Positions 10,796 through 23,390 of a stretch of 64,000 bases of DNA are shown here, piece after piece (within the stretch, counting starts at the first letter, position 1; each line of letters starts with the position of its first letter). The DNA comes from Metopolophium dirhodum (lineage: Eukaryota; Arthropoda; Insecta; Hemiptera; Aphididae): assembly GCF_019925205.1 (NCBI RefSeq), contig NC_083565.1:6491001-6555000 (forward strand). The letters are read 5' to 3'. Below the pieces are notes generated by a model. The model made no database searches and was not told the DNA's origin. It worked only from the letters and a program-made list of their open reading frames with translations. The translations under genes and the position numbers were made by a program.

Positions 10796-13700
10796 TCAAA
10801 TGTATGGGTGACGTCTACGTGTATGTTCTGCTCGACCACTGGTTGATGAGAATTTTTTTTCACACAAACCACACTCGTACGGTTTTTCGCCTGTGTGTGT
10901 TCTATAATGTAAAACCAAATGCGATTTTTGCGTAAATGATCGTCCACAAATGATGCACGCATATGGTTTCTCCCCGGTATGTGATCTTTTATGTATACAC
11001 AATATAGATTTGCTGATAAATGTTTTAAAGCAAACATCACACTCAAGAGGAGCTTTTCCAGTGTGGACATTTTCGTGTCTGGATAAACTATTGGCGTTGG
11101 TGAATTCTTTATCACAAAATCGACAAGAAAACTGACCTGTGTCGGTCATAGAGGGAAATTCCAAACTGTAATCGTCCCGAGCATCGAAAAACTCAAAATT
11201 ATTTTCATTGTCATCGCCAACACGATCATTATTATCATAAGTTTTCTCATCCATGTCCACTGATTGAGGGAAATTGTTTTTCGAATAGTCATTATTATAA
11301 GTCGGCTGTCGATATCGTTTATTTGATTTTTTCGGTGACATAATTTCCGCTTGAGTCATGGCCTATAAAATATTTATTAAAAGAATATATTATAGTATTA
11401 TACACATTACATACACAGAATTTAAAATCAATAGATTTTAAACCTAACAATTCACATTGACTGAATTAAACTCAATTCTCATGACTGACTAACATTCTAT
11501 AATAATATTAACTTAATTAAAATTAAAATTGTTCATACTAAAAATACATAAAATACTAACTATATTTATTAATATGATAAATATTTAAAAAGTAAGTTGT
11601 GAATAGATAATTTTATAAAATATAAGGAATTGGTAGTTGCTACATCTAATGTCTTTGTACAATGTGCATAACCTAAATTAATACAATTTCATAAAAATAC
11701 AATAATTAGATATTTTAATTTAAAAATTATAGATATAGAATTATAAAAAAATTATCAATTTTATACTTTAATGAATAAAATATAAATTATAAATTTATAA
11801 TAATGCCTCAAACCAGAAATATATCTAAATCTAGCGGTAATAATATCATATATTTATACTTTGAAAGCTAACAGTTTAAATTGATAATATTTTGGTGACA
11901 CACCATGGTAATACATGTCACGTCACACTGATTTAGAATTATAGTAGTAGAGAAAGGTTTTATGTCAATACGAATAATATTTATTTATTTTTTGATCTTA
12001 AATAAAATAACTAAGATTAGTGGTTTTTGTTTGAACAACTAATTTTGTTAAAATTTGAACTTCAAACCCTTAAATCATATCTAACATTCAAGTTATTAAA
12101 AAGAAAAATTGTTTTAGAATTGATTTTAAGTTTAAATAGGTAAATTTATAATGACTGATAATCAAAATTAATGATTTAAATTATATTGAACAAAAATAAT
12201 AATAAAATACTAAAAACCTAATACAAACCTCGATAACTTTTTTCTGTTCATTCATTTTTTTTTTTGATAATTTATGAAATCTACAAAAAAATTAAGTTAT
12301 TAATTATTTAACACATACAATTTTGTTTACTAATCAGTAATCACACTAAATGGGCATTTTGTTTATATTTACACTATTTACTTCAGACAAAAATTTTACT
12401 CAATGTTCATACTCACAATTTAGGGTACTCTTCGTGAACTTCTGAAATTCTTGAATTATAAGGAGCGTTAATCGCAGCAGTATCTATATAATTTAAATAA
12501 CAGTTTAATGAAATACAATATTTGAATATAGCTTAGTAAAATGAATTGTAATAGAAATTAAATGTAATATTTTAGATTAAAAATGTAATGTATAAAATTA
12601 ATAAGATTAATGCTGGGTTACGTGAACCATTACTAAACATTTAAAGAATTTTTAAAGAATCAATAGTGAGCTAATGGTTTCTTAAACATGATTCAGTGGA
12701 CCAAAGTCTATTAAATTTTATTGAACCATATAATTAATCAATTTTTCATGCAATCCAATATTAAGATACCTTTAGTAATCCAAAATATAAATCCAACTAA
12801 ACAATTAAACATTATTGACAATCATAATGGTAATTTTACCATTAAGTTATGAAGAAATATAATAGTATAATAGGTTTTATGTGAGATACACAAATATATT
12901 TGAATCAAAAATACTATAAATATTAGTCAGAAAATTAATAGAAATATATATATATATATTCTAAAATTTAAAACGTTTATTAAGAACAAGCTAGTCCGGC
13001 AACCGGGGACAACCCAAGTTCTTTGAACTTTCTCTTTCGCATAAACGAAAAAGTGCCATTTGTGACTTTATTATTACAGGACAAATTATTTTGTAATTGA
13101 TGAGAGGGGGGGTTGTTGATTTTTTTAACATGTACTATTTAATAATTAAACATATAATGTATAGGTTTAAGATCATAAATAATGAAATGGTTATGTGGGT
13201 GAAGGGCCCGATCTATCTGAATTATCATCAAACCTTTAATAATCTAACAAATCCTATTAATCCGTTAACCAATGATTACTTATAGCCTATAGGTCTGACT
13301 AGCAAGGTGTTTAATAATAATAAAAATTATTTTATTGTAACCAAACATATATACATCGGACATAATATTTACATAAGAAGTTACTAAATTCCTATAAGCT
13401 AATGCTTGTGGTGGGGTTTAAAGTTCAATAGATTTACACATTTTTAGGATGTAGGTCTTGCTACATAATATTTATAATAATTATAATATATACATTGATG
13501 ATAGGTTTTATTTTAAAAGTTATTTACTTTAAACAAGTTTTAAAAGAAACTTTGCATTAAAATGTAGTTTTTGTAGTAAAAATAAAATAATTATTGAGCA
13601 TAATATAATCCACTAATATTTTAGTAATTTTATTTGAATTATATAAAAATGATAAAATGCTTGAAACAAAATAATTGATAATTTATGGGACTAGTGCAAA

Positions 13701-16700
13701 GTTATAACGGAATGAAATTTAAAACATTTATTTCAGTAAAGACACTGGTAAGATGCAAATATTACCATTGTATATCTCTTCTGTATCATCTTCAAACATT
13801 TCTTCTTTCAAATATTCCATTATTTTAAGATTTTCTTGTTTAGATCCATCTTTTGACGACTCGCTTTCTTCTTTAATTGCCATCTACAACAAAATGTTTA
13901 AGAATGTTAACAGGTTTTTTCTTCTACAGATATGGCAACAGCTTTCATGCTAACTATAAGCAATAGACAAATATTTCTAATAAGTCAAATAAATAAAACC
14001 TTAGAATACCTTAGAATTATTTTTCTTAGTTTCTTTTGATGGATTTTTTAATCTACAACAAAAAAACAGTTAATTCATTAAACAATTAAGTAAAATAATA
14101 TGTATATTTTTGTTAAGACGACAGAAACAGAGGAAAGAACCTATTTTATATTAAACTAACTGTATACCCAGAGTTTGAGGAAAAAATTGACAAGCATAAA
14201 ATATGGCGCTATATTGATGTATCTTGGTTTTAGTATACCTCAAAAAAAAAAAAGAAAAAATGTTACATCTGTAATTAATGACAACCATATATACAAACGA
14301 AATAATGAAATTCTAGTGTGAACCACCTCTTAGCAGTAGCGGACTTAATTCGTCATCTAGGGGGGGAGGGGCATATTGCCTGTTTTGGTCCAAACATTTT
14401 ACTTTTAACTATTTACCCACTTAGCCACTTAGGCCTATACAAAGGGAAAATATGTATCCAATAGTGAAATGTATAGGCATTTATAACACAAAAAACACTC
14501 TGAACTTCTGTACAGATTTTTGAAAGAAACAAGTTGTTTATGATGTCTAGAGTGAGGAAGCATGGCCCCTATGCACCCTCCCTAAACGGCGTTTCTGCCT
14601 CTTGGCAAACTATAAAGGTTGAAAAATAAAGCCATAATCACTCCCAATCTCAAGAAAATGTGTGCAAACTTTGGTGCTAATTGGTTAAGTAGTTTGTAAG
14701 TTTAAAAGCCTCATCCAAATGTACATTCATTTATACCGAGTGAACAGATGAAATAACTTTTGTTCTAATCAATGTTTATAAATTTATTTTTATATATAAT
14801 TTATGTACTTGTGCTACACATATTATATAAAAAAATGTTTAAAATAAATACTTGTTTTAAAATTTAAAATTTAATTAAAATTTTTTTTGGAAAAATTCAA
14901 AATAGCTTATTTGTAAATCTGGTTATAAAAACAATTTTGATAGTAAAAACATTTATCTAAATCGAGTTGTTTTAGAATTTTTAGAAATATCAATATTTTT
15001 ATGAGTAAATTTATTTAGAACATAATAACTATTTTCAAAATATTATTTTTGAGAATTTGGTGACATGAGTATATTTCTTAAATTATTTACTAACCATTTA
15101 ATTTTTACAATTTTTATCATACGATTAAGTAGCATAATTTTTTTTTTGTCTAGTCTTCCTGTTCTAACTAGTATATATATTATATATTATATATATATAT
15201 ATAGATAGTAGAAGTGGATACGTTAAGTTGGTCTAAAACAATTTCTTAAACTGTACAGTGTAAAAGAAGTTTTGTCGGTTTAATTACAATTCAATTAAAT
15301 TAATTATAACCCCAATTTTGTTTTATTATTAAATGTTGTATACTTACAAAATATTAAAATGTTCTCGATTTGTGGAAGCAGTAGCTAAATTTAAAAATAA
15401 AAAATAATTAATTCACATTAAATATACAAATTGGTAAAATACTAACAATTGTGAGTTTTAATTTTTTTGGAGAATTCATTAAAATCCAAAAGCATTTCGG
15501 AGCCCTCATTTATATTACTATTAACTCTCTTTTTGGTATGAACTGCATCATTTTCATTTCCCAAATTATTTACAAGTTGAACCTAAAAAGTAAAAAAAAA
15601 TATTCAAATATTTTAATGAAATAAAAAGGAAAAGTTTCAACCAAATGTCTAGTCACATTCGCATAAAAAAAATGCCATTTATAACCAATTAATTTATTTA
15701 ATATTGTATATTGTATATATTAAGAAATACAAAAGTTTTAAAATATCTTACTTGTTGTACATTACGGAAGTCCATACGATTCAAATCAGTAAGCATTTGA
15801 TTTATTTGTGTATAATTTTGAAGCACAGCTCTTGCAGTAGTGTATCTGCGTAGTGTTTGTGCAAAGGCTCTAACAGTAGTCACCTAAAATTAGAAATTAT
15901 AATAATAATAACCATAAATGGTTGAATGAAAAGCTATAGAAAAAAATTACTTTTATTGAGATAATTTCTTCTGGACACCCTTGCATAGCCGATATAAGCC
16001 ATGCTTCTAGGCCTTTGGAAAAATTTCTAATTGCATCTGTTAATGTTCCTATACATAATTTATTAATTTATAGTTATATCTTTAAATAAAAATATACAAA
16101 ATATACATACTAGGAACAGGCCGAAGAACATCTGGAATTAAAACTTTAACCAAGTTTTGATAAAATAGAAAATCAACAGTTTTCATAAACAGTTGCAATG
16201 TTTTGCACTTTGACAATGAATATAATTTTTCTTTAGATAAATATTGTTCTCCTTCATATTTATAATTTTTATCATCTTGATTACACCAAAATTGACGCCA
16301 AAGTGACTCAATAGTGCCAAATTCTAAGTTCAATATGGCACTCAAAAATGCCTATAAAAGCAATATTGTTTAGATGAAAATAAATAATTTTTAATTTAAA
16401 AACAATTAAGTACTTCACAATGTTCACGGTACAAATTTTTGAATGTATCTACATCTTCTAAAGTACAATCATCACTCAATTGTATTTCATCAAATTTAAT
16501 ATCAGGAAATTGTGGTACAGCATTAGCACCATCGCCTAAATATTCTTGGTCTTGTGCTTGAGGAGAAGATGGAATACTGTTTTGAGAATAATTACCAGAA
16601 TCTGAACTGTTTGTGGTATAATGATTGCAATTTTGCTCTTCAGTTTTAATTTTTGTTGAACTACTACTTTGACTTGTTGTTTCAACTGGTAGGCTTTCTT

Positions 16701-19300
16701 CTTCTTTAAAGTCATTTAATAATGAATTATGTTTAATTCTAATACCATAATAATGGTATTTAGAATTTCCTCTAATAAACAAAAAAACTGTTAGTAAAAG
16801 AAGCCACATAATGTATTTAAAAGTAGCACCATACCGAGTTCCTAGACGTCTTGTTTGTAATCCCGTAAACACAGATCGGATAAGTTTACCAAATGATGGT
16901 GCATTTAAAGGATCAAATTTAGTTTCCGAGCAATGTGTTAAATAATTATCATATATTGTTGATCGAAGTAACGACACTCCTTCAGCCTTTTCATAATTAT
17001 CCATCAGCCAGTCGACCTTCATAATAATATATCATTGAGTTATTTATTATTCCATATAAAATCTATCAACTGCTTACAGTTGCAGGAGAAATTTTATTTG
17101 CTTGCATAACACCGGAGTTTTGCATTCCTCTATTTGACTCTTCGATACTATTCAGTTGATTTATGTTTGTTACACCAGTCTCAGTGGCAGTAACTGTATG
17201 ACATGACACATCCTAAATATAAAAATAAAATATTGATATTTTATTATTTCATTTTCTATCGAATTTATAACAATTTAGGCAATATATAAAACAAAATACA
17301 TTGAGGCACATTATTATCATAATATATTCCTAATTATTATACCAAAGATCTTACGGAATTTGGGCTGATTTTTTTAGTGTTAACAATTATAGTATGATCA
17401 TTATTTCATTACCTATATTTTGTGAGCTACATGTTGGTTGACTTAAGGTGTTTGTATCCTTTAACATTTTGAACATGTTTTATATTTCAATATGTTCTTA
17501 ATTTATTATAATTTTGAAGTTAAAACTAAGTACAGAATGATCCAGCAAGTCCTGTCCATTAATTTTAGACTTTTTGTAAAACACAAAACAGAAGGATAGT
17601 TTGTTCTTCTATATTATATATTATATACGTACAAATATAGAAATATAATTGGTGACGAGTTTTTGGATAATTCAAGTCAAAATCATGAAAATGTCTTAAT
17701 AAAAATAAGGGTTTGTATAAATAATAATTACTTGAGAAAAAGAATTTGTGCTGGGAGTGTAATAATGGGTTTGATCAGTCTGATGCATAGTTCCACTTTC
17801 ACCCAAAGTATATACTGGGTACACCCTGAAAATTAAATGAAACTATATATTTATATGAACAAACATATAATTTATATTAAGGGGATCGTTGGCGGACAGT
17901 TATTTTAGCCAAAATGTGAATATGAATTTTCAAACATGATTATTCAAAATTTAAATCAAAAATCTTAAAATGTGGTGACTGATCTCAAGTACATACAAAT
18001 CTGCATAAATTATTGCCCGTTCATATGCACAACACCTTGGTGATAACTTGTACATGCACCTGCAGGGGCTTTCCGCTATTTCTTTTACACACAGTTACAC
18101 ACATTAACAATCACTTACTACGCACACATTTACAAGACTCGCATGCATGCATGCATGCAATTTGAAAATTGCCTATTTCAAACTCCTTAAAAACTGTCCG
18201 CCACTGATCCCCTTAAAATTGATAGTAAAACATTTACATTTCTCCATTAGTGAAAATTGCTTGTTCGCCAATTCCTTCAACATACTGTACATAAGTAGAA
18301 TAACCAACATCATCATAATCAACAGGCTCTACTTTGGGAACTAAAAAAAAAAACAAATAATTAAGCGTTTAAGCCATAATATAATGTTTTACAGAATAAT
18401 TGTAAAAAATCAAGCTAAAATAAACAACAGCGCCACAAAGACTCTACAAATAATTATACTAATAAATATTTAGCATAAATCTTAACACAAAGAAATCTAA
18501 TTTTACATATAACACAGCCTAAATTCAGTGAAAATGTTTACACCAGTATGAGGAACCTTTAAGCAAATTAAAAATTACTACATCAGAAAGTTTAAACAAA
18601 ATAGAATACAATTTATTATAAAATAATAAACTAGAACATTTTAATTCAAAAAGTTTGAAATTAAAATTAAAACAAATGTTTCACTGAGTCTTACCCAACG
18701 TAGGTACTGGTGTAAGGGAAGTATAATATGTTCCATGCGTCCCTTCTTAATTGTAAGCATGTAATTTTATAATTATTATACATGATAATATGAATTTTAT
18801 GTTGCAAATGGAGAACTAATATTGTACAAGAATAAGATAAATATTTAAATTTTATTTGAATAAAATCTGTTTTTATTATACAAAAAATGTCTTAAATTAT
18901 ATTAATATAATAATAGACATTTTGTTGAACTTACCTGATTTTGCAACAATATAATGGTCATTATCAACAGTAACTGTAGAAAAATTCCTATCTTTATGAT
19001 CTAGGTGATGTTTATCATCATCCGTTGATCCATCATCATTAACTGCACTAGTTCCGTACAGTGTATCATTTGCAAGTTGTCTATTACTGTTGACATTCTG
19101 AAAACATAAAGATTTAGATATTATTTAAGATAATGAAGAACTGGATAAATGTGTGTTCATACCACAAAATTTTGTTGTACTGGTTGTACAACTAGAGTTT
19201 GACCAACTCTATTTGCTGTTACAACAGGTATAGTATTAATTTGGGGGCCAGTAGCTGTTGACCCTTCTAATTTGATTCTACTCCTCACAGAAGTCGCCAT
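10796..19300 (-). CDS. Rfx: RFX-family transcription factor fused to four C2H2 zinc fingers
   Basis: Hand-spliced exons, 5' to 3': 19300-19163, 19097-18935, 18340-18238, 17825-17732, 17212-17078, 17016-16835, 16771-16414, 16351-16111, 16048-15951, 15883-15752, 15582-15447, 15384-15348, 14052-14010, 13883-13766, 12483-12417, 12280-12229, 11362-10796. All have AG/GT borders and matching phases; the sum is 2,664 nt, or 887 aa. Residues 1-206 are a Q/T-rich activation-like region with the RFX phrase YPVYTLGE. Residues 207-285 are the winged-helix DNA-binding domain (SFGKLIRSVF, TRRLGTRGNSKYHYYG). Residues 374-548 match RFX B/C regions (LYREHCE, LIPDVLRPVP, AFAQTLRRYT, QINQMLTDLNRMDF). The rest of the RFX C-terminus is absent. 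A charged linker (549-776) leads to four C2H2 fingers at about 777-884, three with TGxxP linkers; the fourth has H-X4-H. The start ATG has an in-exon acceptor just upstream. RFX identity is certain; the fusion rests on phase-consistent splicing without cDNA. Confidence 0.85.
14320..14740. repeat. Transposon fragment in an Rfx intron
   Basis: Starts at 'cagtagcggacttaattcg' followed by a G-rich 'agggggggagggg' tract, a pattern typical of the ends of hAT-like non-autonomous elements. It continues with 'atggcccctatgcaccctcc' near 14,560. The right border is not clear. It lies in the intron between Rfx exons 15384-15348 and 14052-14010. Confidence 0.45.
17881..18212. mobile_element. TTAA-flanked MITE (family C) in an Rfx intron
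   Basis: 332 bp bounded by TTAA on both sides (17,877-17,880 and 18,213-18,216). Inverted ends are 'ggggatcgttggcggacag' and its counterpart 'ctgtccgccactgatcccc'. It contains a short ATGC microsatellite at about 18,141-18,159. The TTAA target suggests mobilisation by a piggyBac-type transposase (inference). It ends about 25 nt from the splice donor of the exon at 18,340-18,238. Confidence 0.85.
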
Positions 19301-20870
19301 GGAATTACCTAAAGCAATAATTTCATTATTTTCTTAAAACTTGAAAAATAATATAAATTGAACTTGCAGTCACAAATAAAAATCAACACACATAGGTATA
19401 ATGAAAAGTAATTAAATTAATATTTATTAAACATTAAAATAATTTTGGATATCCTATATAATTATAATGTAATTGAAAACCACCAATAGATATTATAACT
19501 ATATGTGAATTGATAAAATCGAATTTTGTTTACAAATTCTTTAAATAAATAGTTATTTATAAATAGGTATAGGCATAAATTATAATTATAATATATAAAA
19601 TTTATAAAAATAATAGAAATTTGTAATTTTATAAAACTGGTAAAATATATTTTATTACAACACCAGAATAAAAATATAGATCACTCAACAATTTATAAAG
19701 AATTTTGCTCCTTGTGAAAGACACTGGATATTGGATCATGAACATGACTTTTGAATATTGCAAAGAAATAATTATAGGTACGTAATTATAATTATATATT
19801 ATTGACATGTTCATAATAAAAACAAATTATGTCACCATAGCAACAGATAACATCAAGTGTATCAAAATTTGAATTATGATTATACATTATTTAGGGGTTC
19901 ATCATATTATATGATTATATAATTTTTTTTAAATTAGATAGACTTCTATGGTCGCAGTCAAAAAACATATTCCTATCAATAAAAAAATAATAATTAGATT
20001 TTTTTGTTATTATTTAATATTTATAAATACACCTCAACCACCAGGGTTATTGGCGTTTTTGACACCATTTATAAAACTACATTTTATAATTTTTAAAATA
20101 CATTACAAACAAAGTTGTATACAAAATATTTTAAATATAATAATTACATTTAATCTGTGTAAAAAGTATAAATGATATTTTTTTTAATTTTCAAATAATA
20201 TTATTAAAATAAAACAATTTATAATTATAATAAAAATGCATTTTTACATAGGTAAGTGTAAAAAGTTGTACCAACTTATTTATAACATTAACTTTAATAT
20301 TAAAAAGTAAACATTTTTGTTTTGAATATTATTCTAAAAACAAAAATAAGTTGTGCCATAAAAAAACAATTAACACCGAATAAAAAAATAATCTAAGACA
20401 CTCATTTACATTAAGTTTTTAAAGTTAAATAATAATAATTTAAAAACTAAATTTTATAATTTCAAGTAATTACTAATATAAAAATATAATGCATTAATGA
20501 CTATACAGTATACATTAATTAAGTTATAATTACCTAGTGTGTTATAATAATTTTGTTTAATGTTTATATTAAGTTGTAAACAATAAAAATTATTTTCCAT
20601 AATTTTCGTTTCATTTTGTTGGCCGTAAACGTGTCGTGTGTGTCCAACGGAATAATCAAACATAAATGCATTTTTTTGTTCGTGTTAATCGTTCCCCTGA
20701 ATTGTTGAGTGTTGACGAAATAAGGCGTTTATGGTGACTATGGCTACGGCTTCCAACCCGTTGCTAGGAGCGGTTTCGGTCACAACAAACTCGCAACCAC
20801 GATAAAATAACAATAGACAACGTGCGATGGCAACGGTCGACGATGAGCGAACTGACGAACGGTGAACATT
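19301..20870 (-). promoter_or_regulatory. Presumed Rfx 5' leader and first intron
   Basis: The first coding exon has an acceptor (TTTAG) at 19,309, so at least one non-coding 5' exon must lie further upstream. The GC-richer segment at about 20,600-20,860, duplicated at 1.1-1.5 kb, is the best candidate. An apparent open frame at 20,454-20,663 on the minus strand is not obviously used. The rest is AT-rich intron without other features. Confidence 0.5.
20760..20774. promoter_or_regulatory. X-box-like RFX site in the Rfx leader
   Basis: GTTGCTAGGAGCGGT; on the gene's strand ACCGCT-CCT-AGCAAC, fitting RYYNYY-N3-RRNRAC. It is retained exactly in the copy at 1,476-1,490, although the surroundings have diverged. 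It would allow autoregulation by RFX (inference). Confidence 0.4.
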
Positions 20871-21175
20871 GATTATATTGTATGCTTAATCAATGAACTG
20901 GATATCAATATCATCTTATATTCGCCCATCGTATCCTGTTCGCCTCATTTCATTGGCTGTTGACGTTTGCCGCCAAAAACAAAATTTATGCGCGCAACCA
21001 AGAAGGACACTGTCTTCATGCGCGCAACGATAAACGATCGATAACAAGATTATAGGAATAGGGCACGCCGCCGCCGGAGCCGCGTCTTGTCAGTAAGTTG
21101 TCTTCGCGGATCGCTCTGCCCGACGCGCCACCTCGGCACCGGCCACCGACGTTGTCGTGGGAGTGCGTAACAGTT
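20870..21175 (-). promoter_or_regulatory. GC-rich putative Rfx promoter
   Basis: A sudden rise in G+C and CpG (for example 'cacgccgccgccggagccgcg' near 21,064 and 'cgacgcgccacctcggcacc' near 21,121) in an otherwise very AT-rich region, just upstream of the leader. A CCAAT box on the minus strand lies at 20,952-20,956. No TATA box is evident. Confidence 0.5.
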
Positions 21176-21258
21176 AGATCATAAATTCATAATGTGTATA
21201 ATAATATGCTATGCGTCTATGCTGTTTGCTGTTACTATAATGTAACTATGACCTAAGG

Positions 21259-21667
21259 CAGCGGTCCTCAACCTTTTTATATCCCCGTACCATCTATATA
21301 CACAGTTTGACAATAATTTTCATGTACCACTTGGCCGAATAACGTTTTTTTTTTGCATATTATCAAAAATTAATACCGATTGGATTACCGAATACGTTAT
21401 TTTACATATTATATCGAAATTAATTTTATTAGCAAAATTATGTTACTATATAAACATTTAATTCATAAAAAAATAAAATGAAATATTGACAGTTGTTTTT
21501 TATGTTATAATTAATATCAAAAAAACCAAACAATATTTATTGTAAATAATGATCCATTCCATTTTTTTTACAAAGAGAGACTTTCTTAGCGTATCACCTT
21601 CGAGTACCTACGAGCTTTCTGCTTACCAATAGTGATACCTACACGTACCAAAGTTTGAGAAACTCTG
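21259..21667. mobile_element. hAT-type MITE
   Basis: The left end 'cagcggtcctcaacctttt' and right end 'aaagtttgagaaactctg' are imperfect inverted repeats of the CAGxGGTTCTCAAACTTT type common in hAT elements. No coding region. I did not find a matching target duplication. Confidence 0.65.
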
Positions 21668-21899
21668 ATCTTGTAGGTGCGTAAGCTCGGTCGAGTGCAG
21701 TGCGCGTGTGTGCTTCAGGCGCTGGCTGTATGTAACGCATTGTACAAGTGTTGAAGTGTACAACTGTAAGTTTTCCGTTGGTACTTACCTATATATTGTA
21801 GCCTGTAGGTATTTGGCTTGAATGCAGGACGATGCAAACCCAAAATCATTGACTTACGTCTGTAACGGAGATCGCTGAACACGTATTTACGTAATTAAG

Positions 21900-22050
21900 T
21901 ATCGTCGTGCGCAAAGGCGCAACTATGGTTAAAATTCTGGGGGGGGGGCTAACAAAACTATGTATTTAAAATAACCCATAGGGGGCTTTTATCTAAATCA
22001 ATAAGGGATATTTGTGGGGGGGGGGCTAAGCCCTTGGGGCTTAAGGTCGT
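21900..22050. repeat. Fragment of a G-rich-ended non-autonomous element
   Basis: 'ggcgcaactatggttaaaattctgg' followed by a run of G, and a second G run with 'ctaagcccttggggctta' near 22,035. It resembles the 'cagtggcgtagcc...gggggg' class seen intact at 48,855-49,031. The borders are uncertain. Confidence 0.4.
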
Positions 22051-23064
22051 GCGTCGACGATGGTGCATGTGACGAAATTAATGAGAGACGAGAGAGTAAC
22101 GCCAATAAGGATTAATGAAACGTCAGTTAGCATCGAAAGGGATTCTACAAACGGAACGATATTCGATACCTAATCAAAACCTAATGTGTAAAATGTAAAT
22201 CGCTAAAAACCAATCGGACAAGTCCACCCCTTCGAATTTAGTCATTTAGATGATAAGTAATCACGGGACGGGTAATAATATCCTAACAAAAACACTCCGT
22301 CAACTACGTGTAAAAATTTTGCTAAGAAAAAAATAAACTCAAGTTAGAAAAGTTGTGATATCAAAATGGGGCTAAGTTTGACGGCTACCTAAATTATATA
22401 CTCAAATAGTGCTATTATGGTGGTATTATACAATTATAATATGGTGATGTAAATATTTATGTCAGCATTATATGTTTAGTTTAAGTCGTAAATATTAGTA
22501 GCCGCCAAAAGCTAAGTTAAATTATTTAATTATTGCTCTATTCGCACTTCATCAAATACTAACAATTATAAATAATTTCTATCCTAGGTAATGAATTTCA
22601 GAAATTACTTAGCCCCTTTTTGATATTACAACTTTTCTAACTTGAGTTTTTTTTTTCTTAGCTAGGTTTTTACTCGTAGTTTACGTATTGTTTTTGTTGG
22701 GATATCATTAATTTTTTTATTACAATTTTGGATATAGTTAATCTATGTTTTTTTTTGTGAAAAACCGCGGGGACAAAATATTTTTGTTGTTTTATGGATT
22801 GAGTGATAATAATATGATATATTATAGGCATATATAGCTATGAATGTTGCTGGAAAACGATAATGTGAACATCTTTAGCAGTTTAGCTCCACGAGGCCAT
22901 CGCGTTCATAATACGTTTTTGTATCATTGCATCTAACCCATTTAATACTTTGACGAATGATTTTTGTATAATGAGCTGACATCATTGAACTACCGTGGTG
23001 GCAAATCACTAAGTGCAATTCATAAATTTGTTCTTCAATATTTAATGTCTGGGTTGTTAGGTAA

Positions 23065-23390
23065 TCTATAAATATAAAAATGAATGTTTGTCTGCAGGCT
23101 GTGTGTGTGCCCTTTATGCATTCCTTTAAACGGCTGGACCGATTTTGATGAAATTTCTTGTGCGTGTTTGAGTGGTTCGGGAGGATGATTTAGATTTACA
23201 ATTGGTAGGTCCAGCCCGGGGAGGTGCAGCTCAAACGGGGATTTTGAGATTTACAGTGAACATTTTTGTTTATTAATGGTTGCTATTGCAGGTTAAATCG
23301 GGGTAGATGGGGTGCAAGTATGCATGAGTTGAACAATCACAATTTTTTTAAAAGTTGTAATTTTTATAAGCAACGAAGTTGGTCAGCTAG
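23065..23390 (+). mobile_element. Helitron-like non-autonomous element
   Basis: Starts TC (23,065) preceded by A and ends CTAG (23,390) followed by T, the A-[TC...CTRR]-T arrangement of Helitrons. It contains the widespread arthropod phrase 'aacggctggaccgattttga' and ends 'caacgaagttggtcagctag'. It is related to the copies at 34,475-34,921 and 58,070-58,511. No Rep/helicase gene. Confidence 0.7.

Noticed and set aside
15698..15883. Stand-alone protein starting at 15,883
   Set aside because: The first codon is GTG directly after a TTTTAG acceptor; it is an internal Rfx exon, not a start.
16396..17022. Single 208-aa protein with a membrane segment
   Set aside because: The apparent membrane segment is an unspliced 63-nt intron, and the C-terminal few residues are read past a donor site. 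The true product is the spliced Rfx protein.
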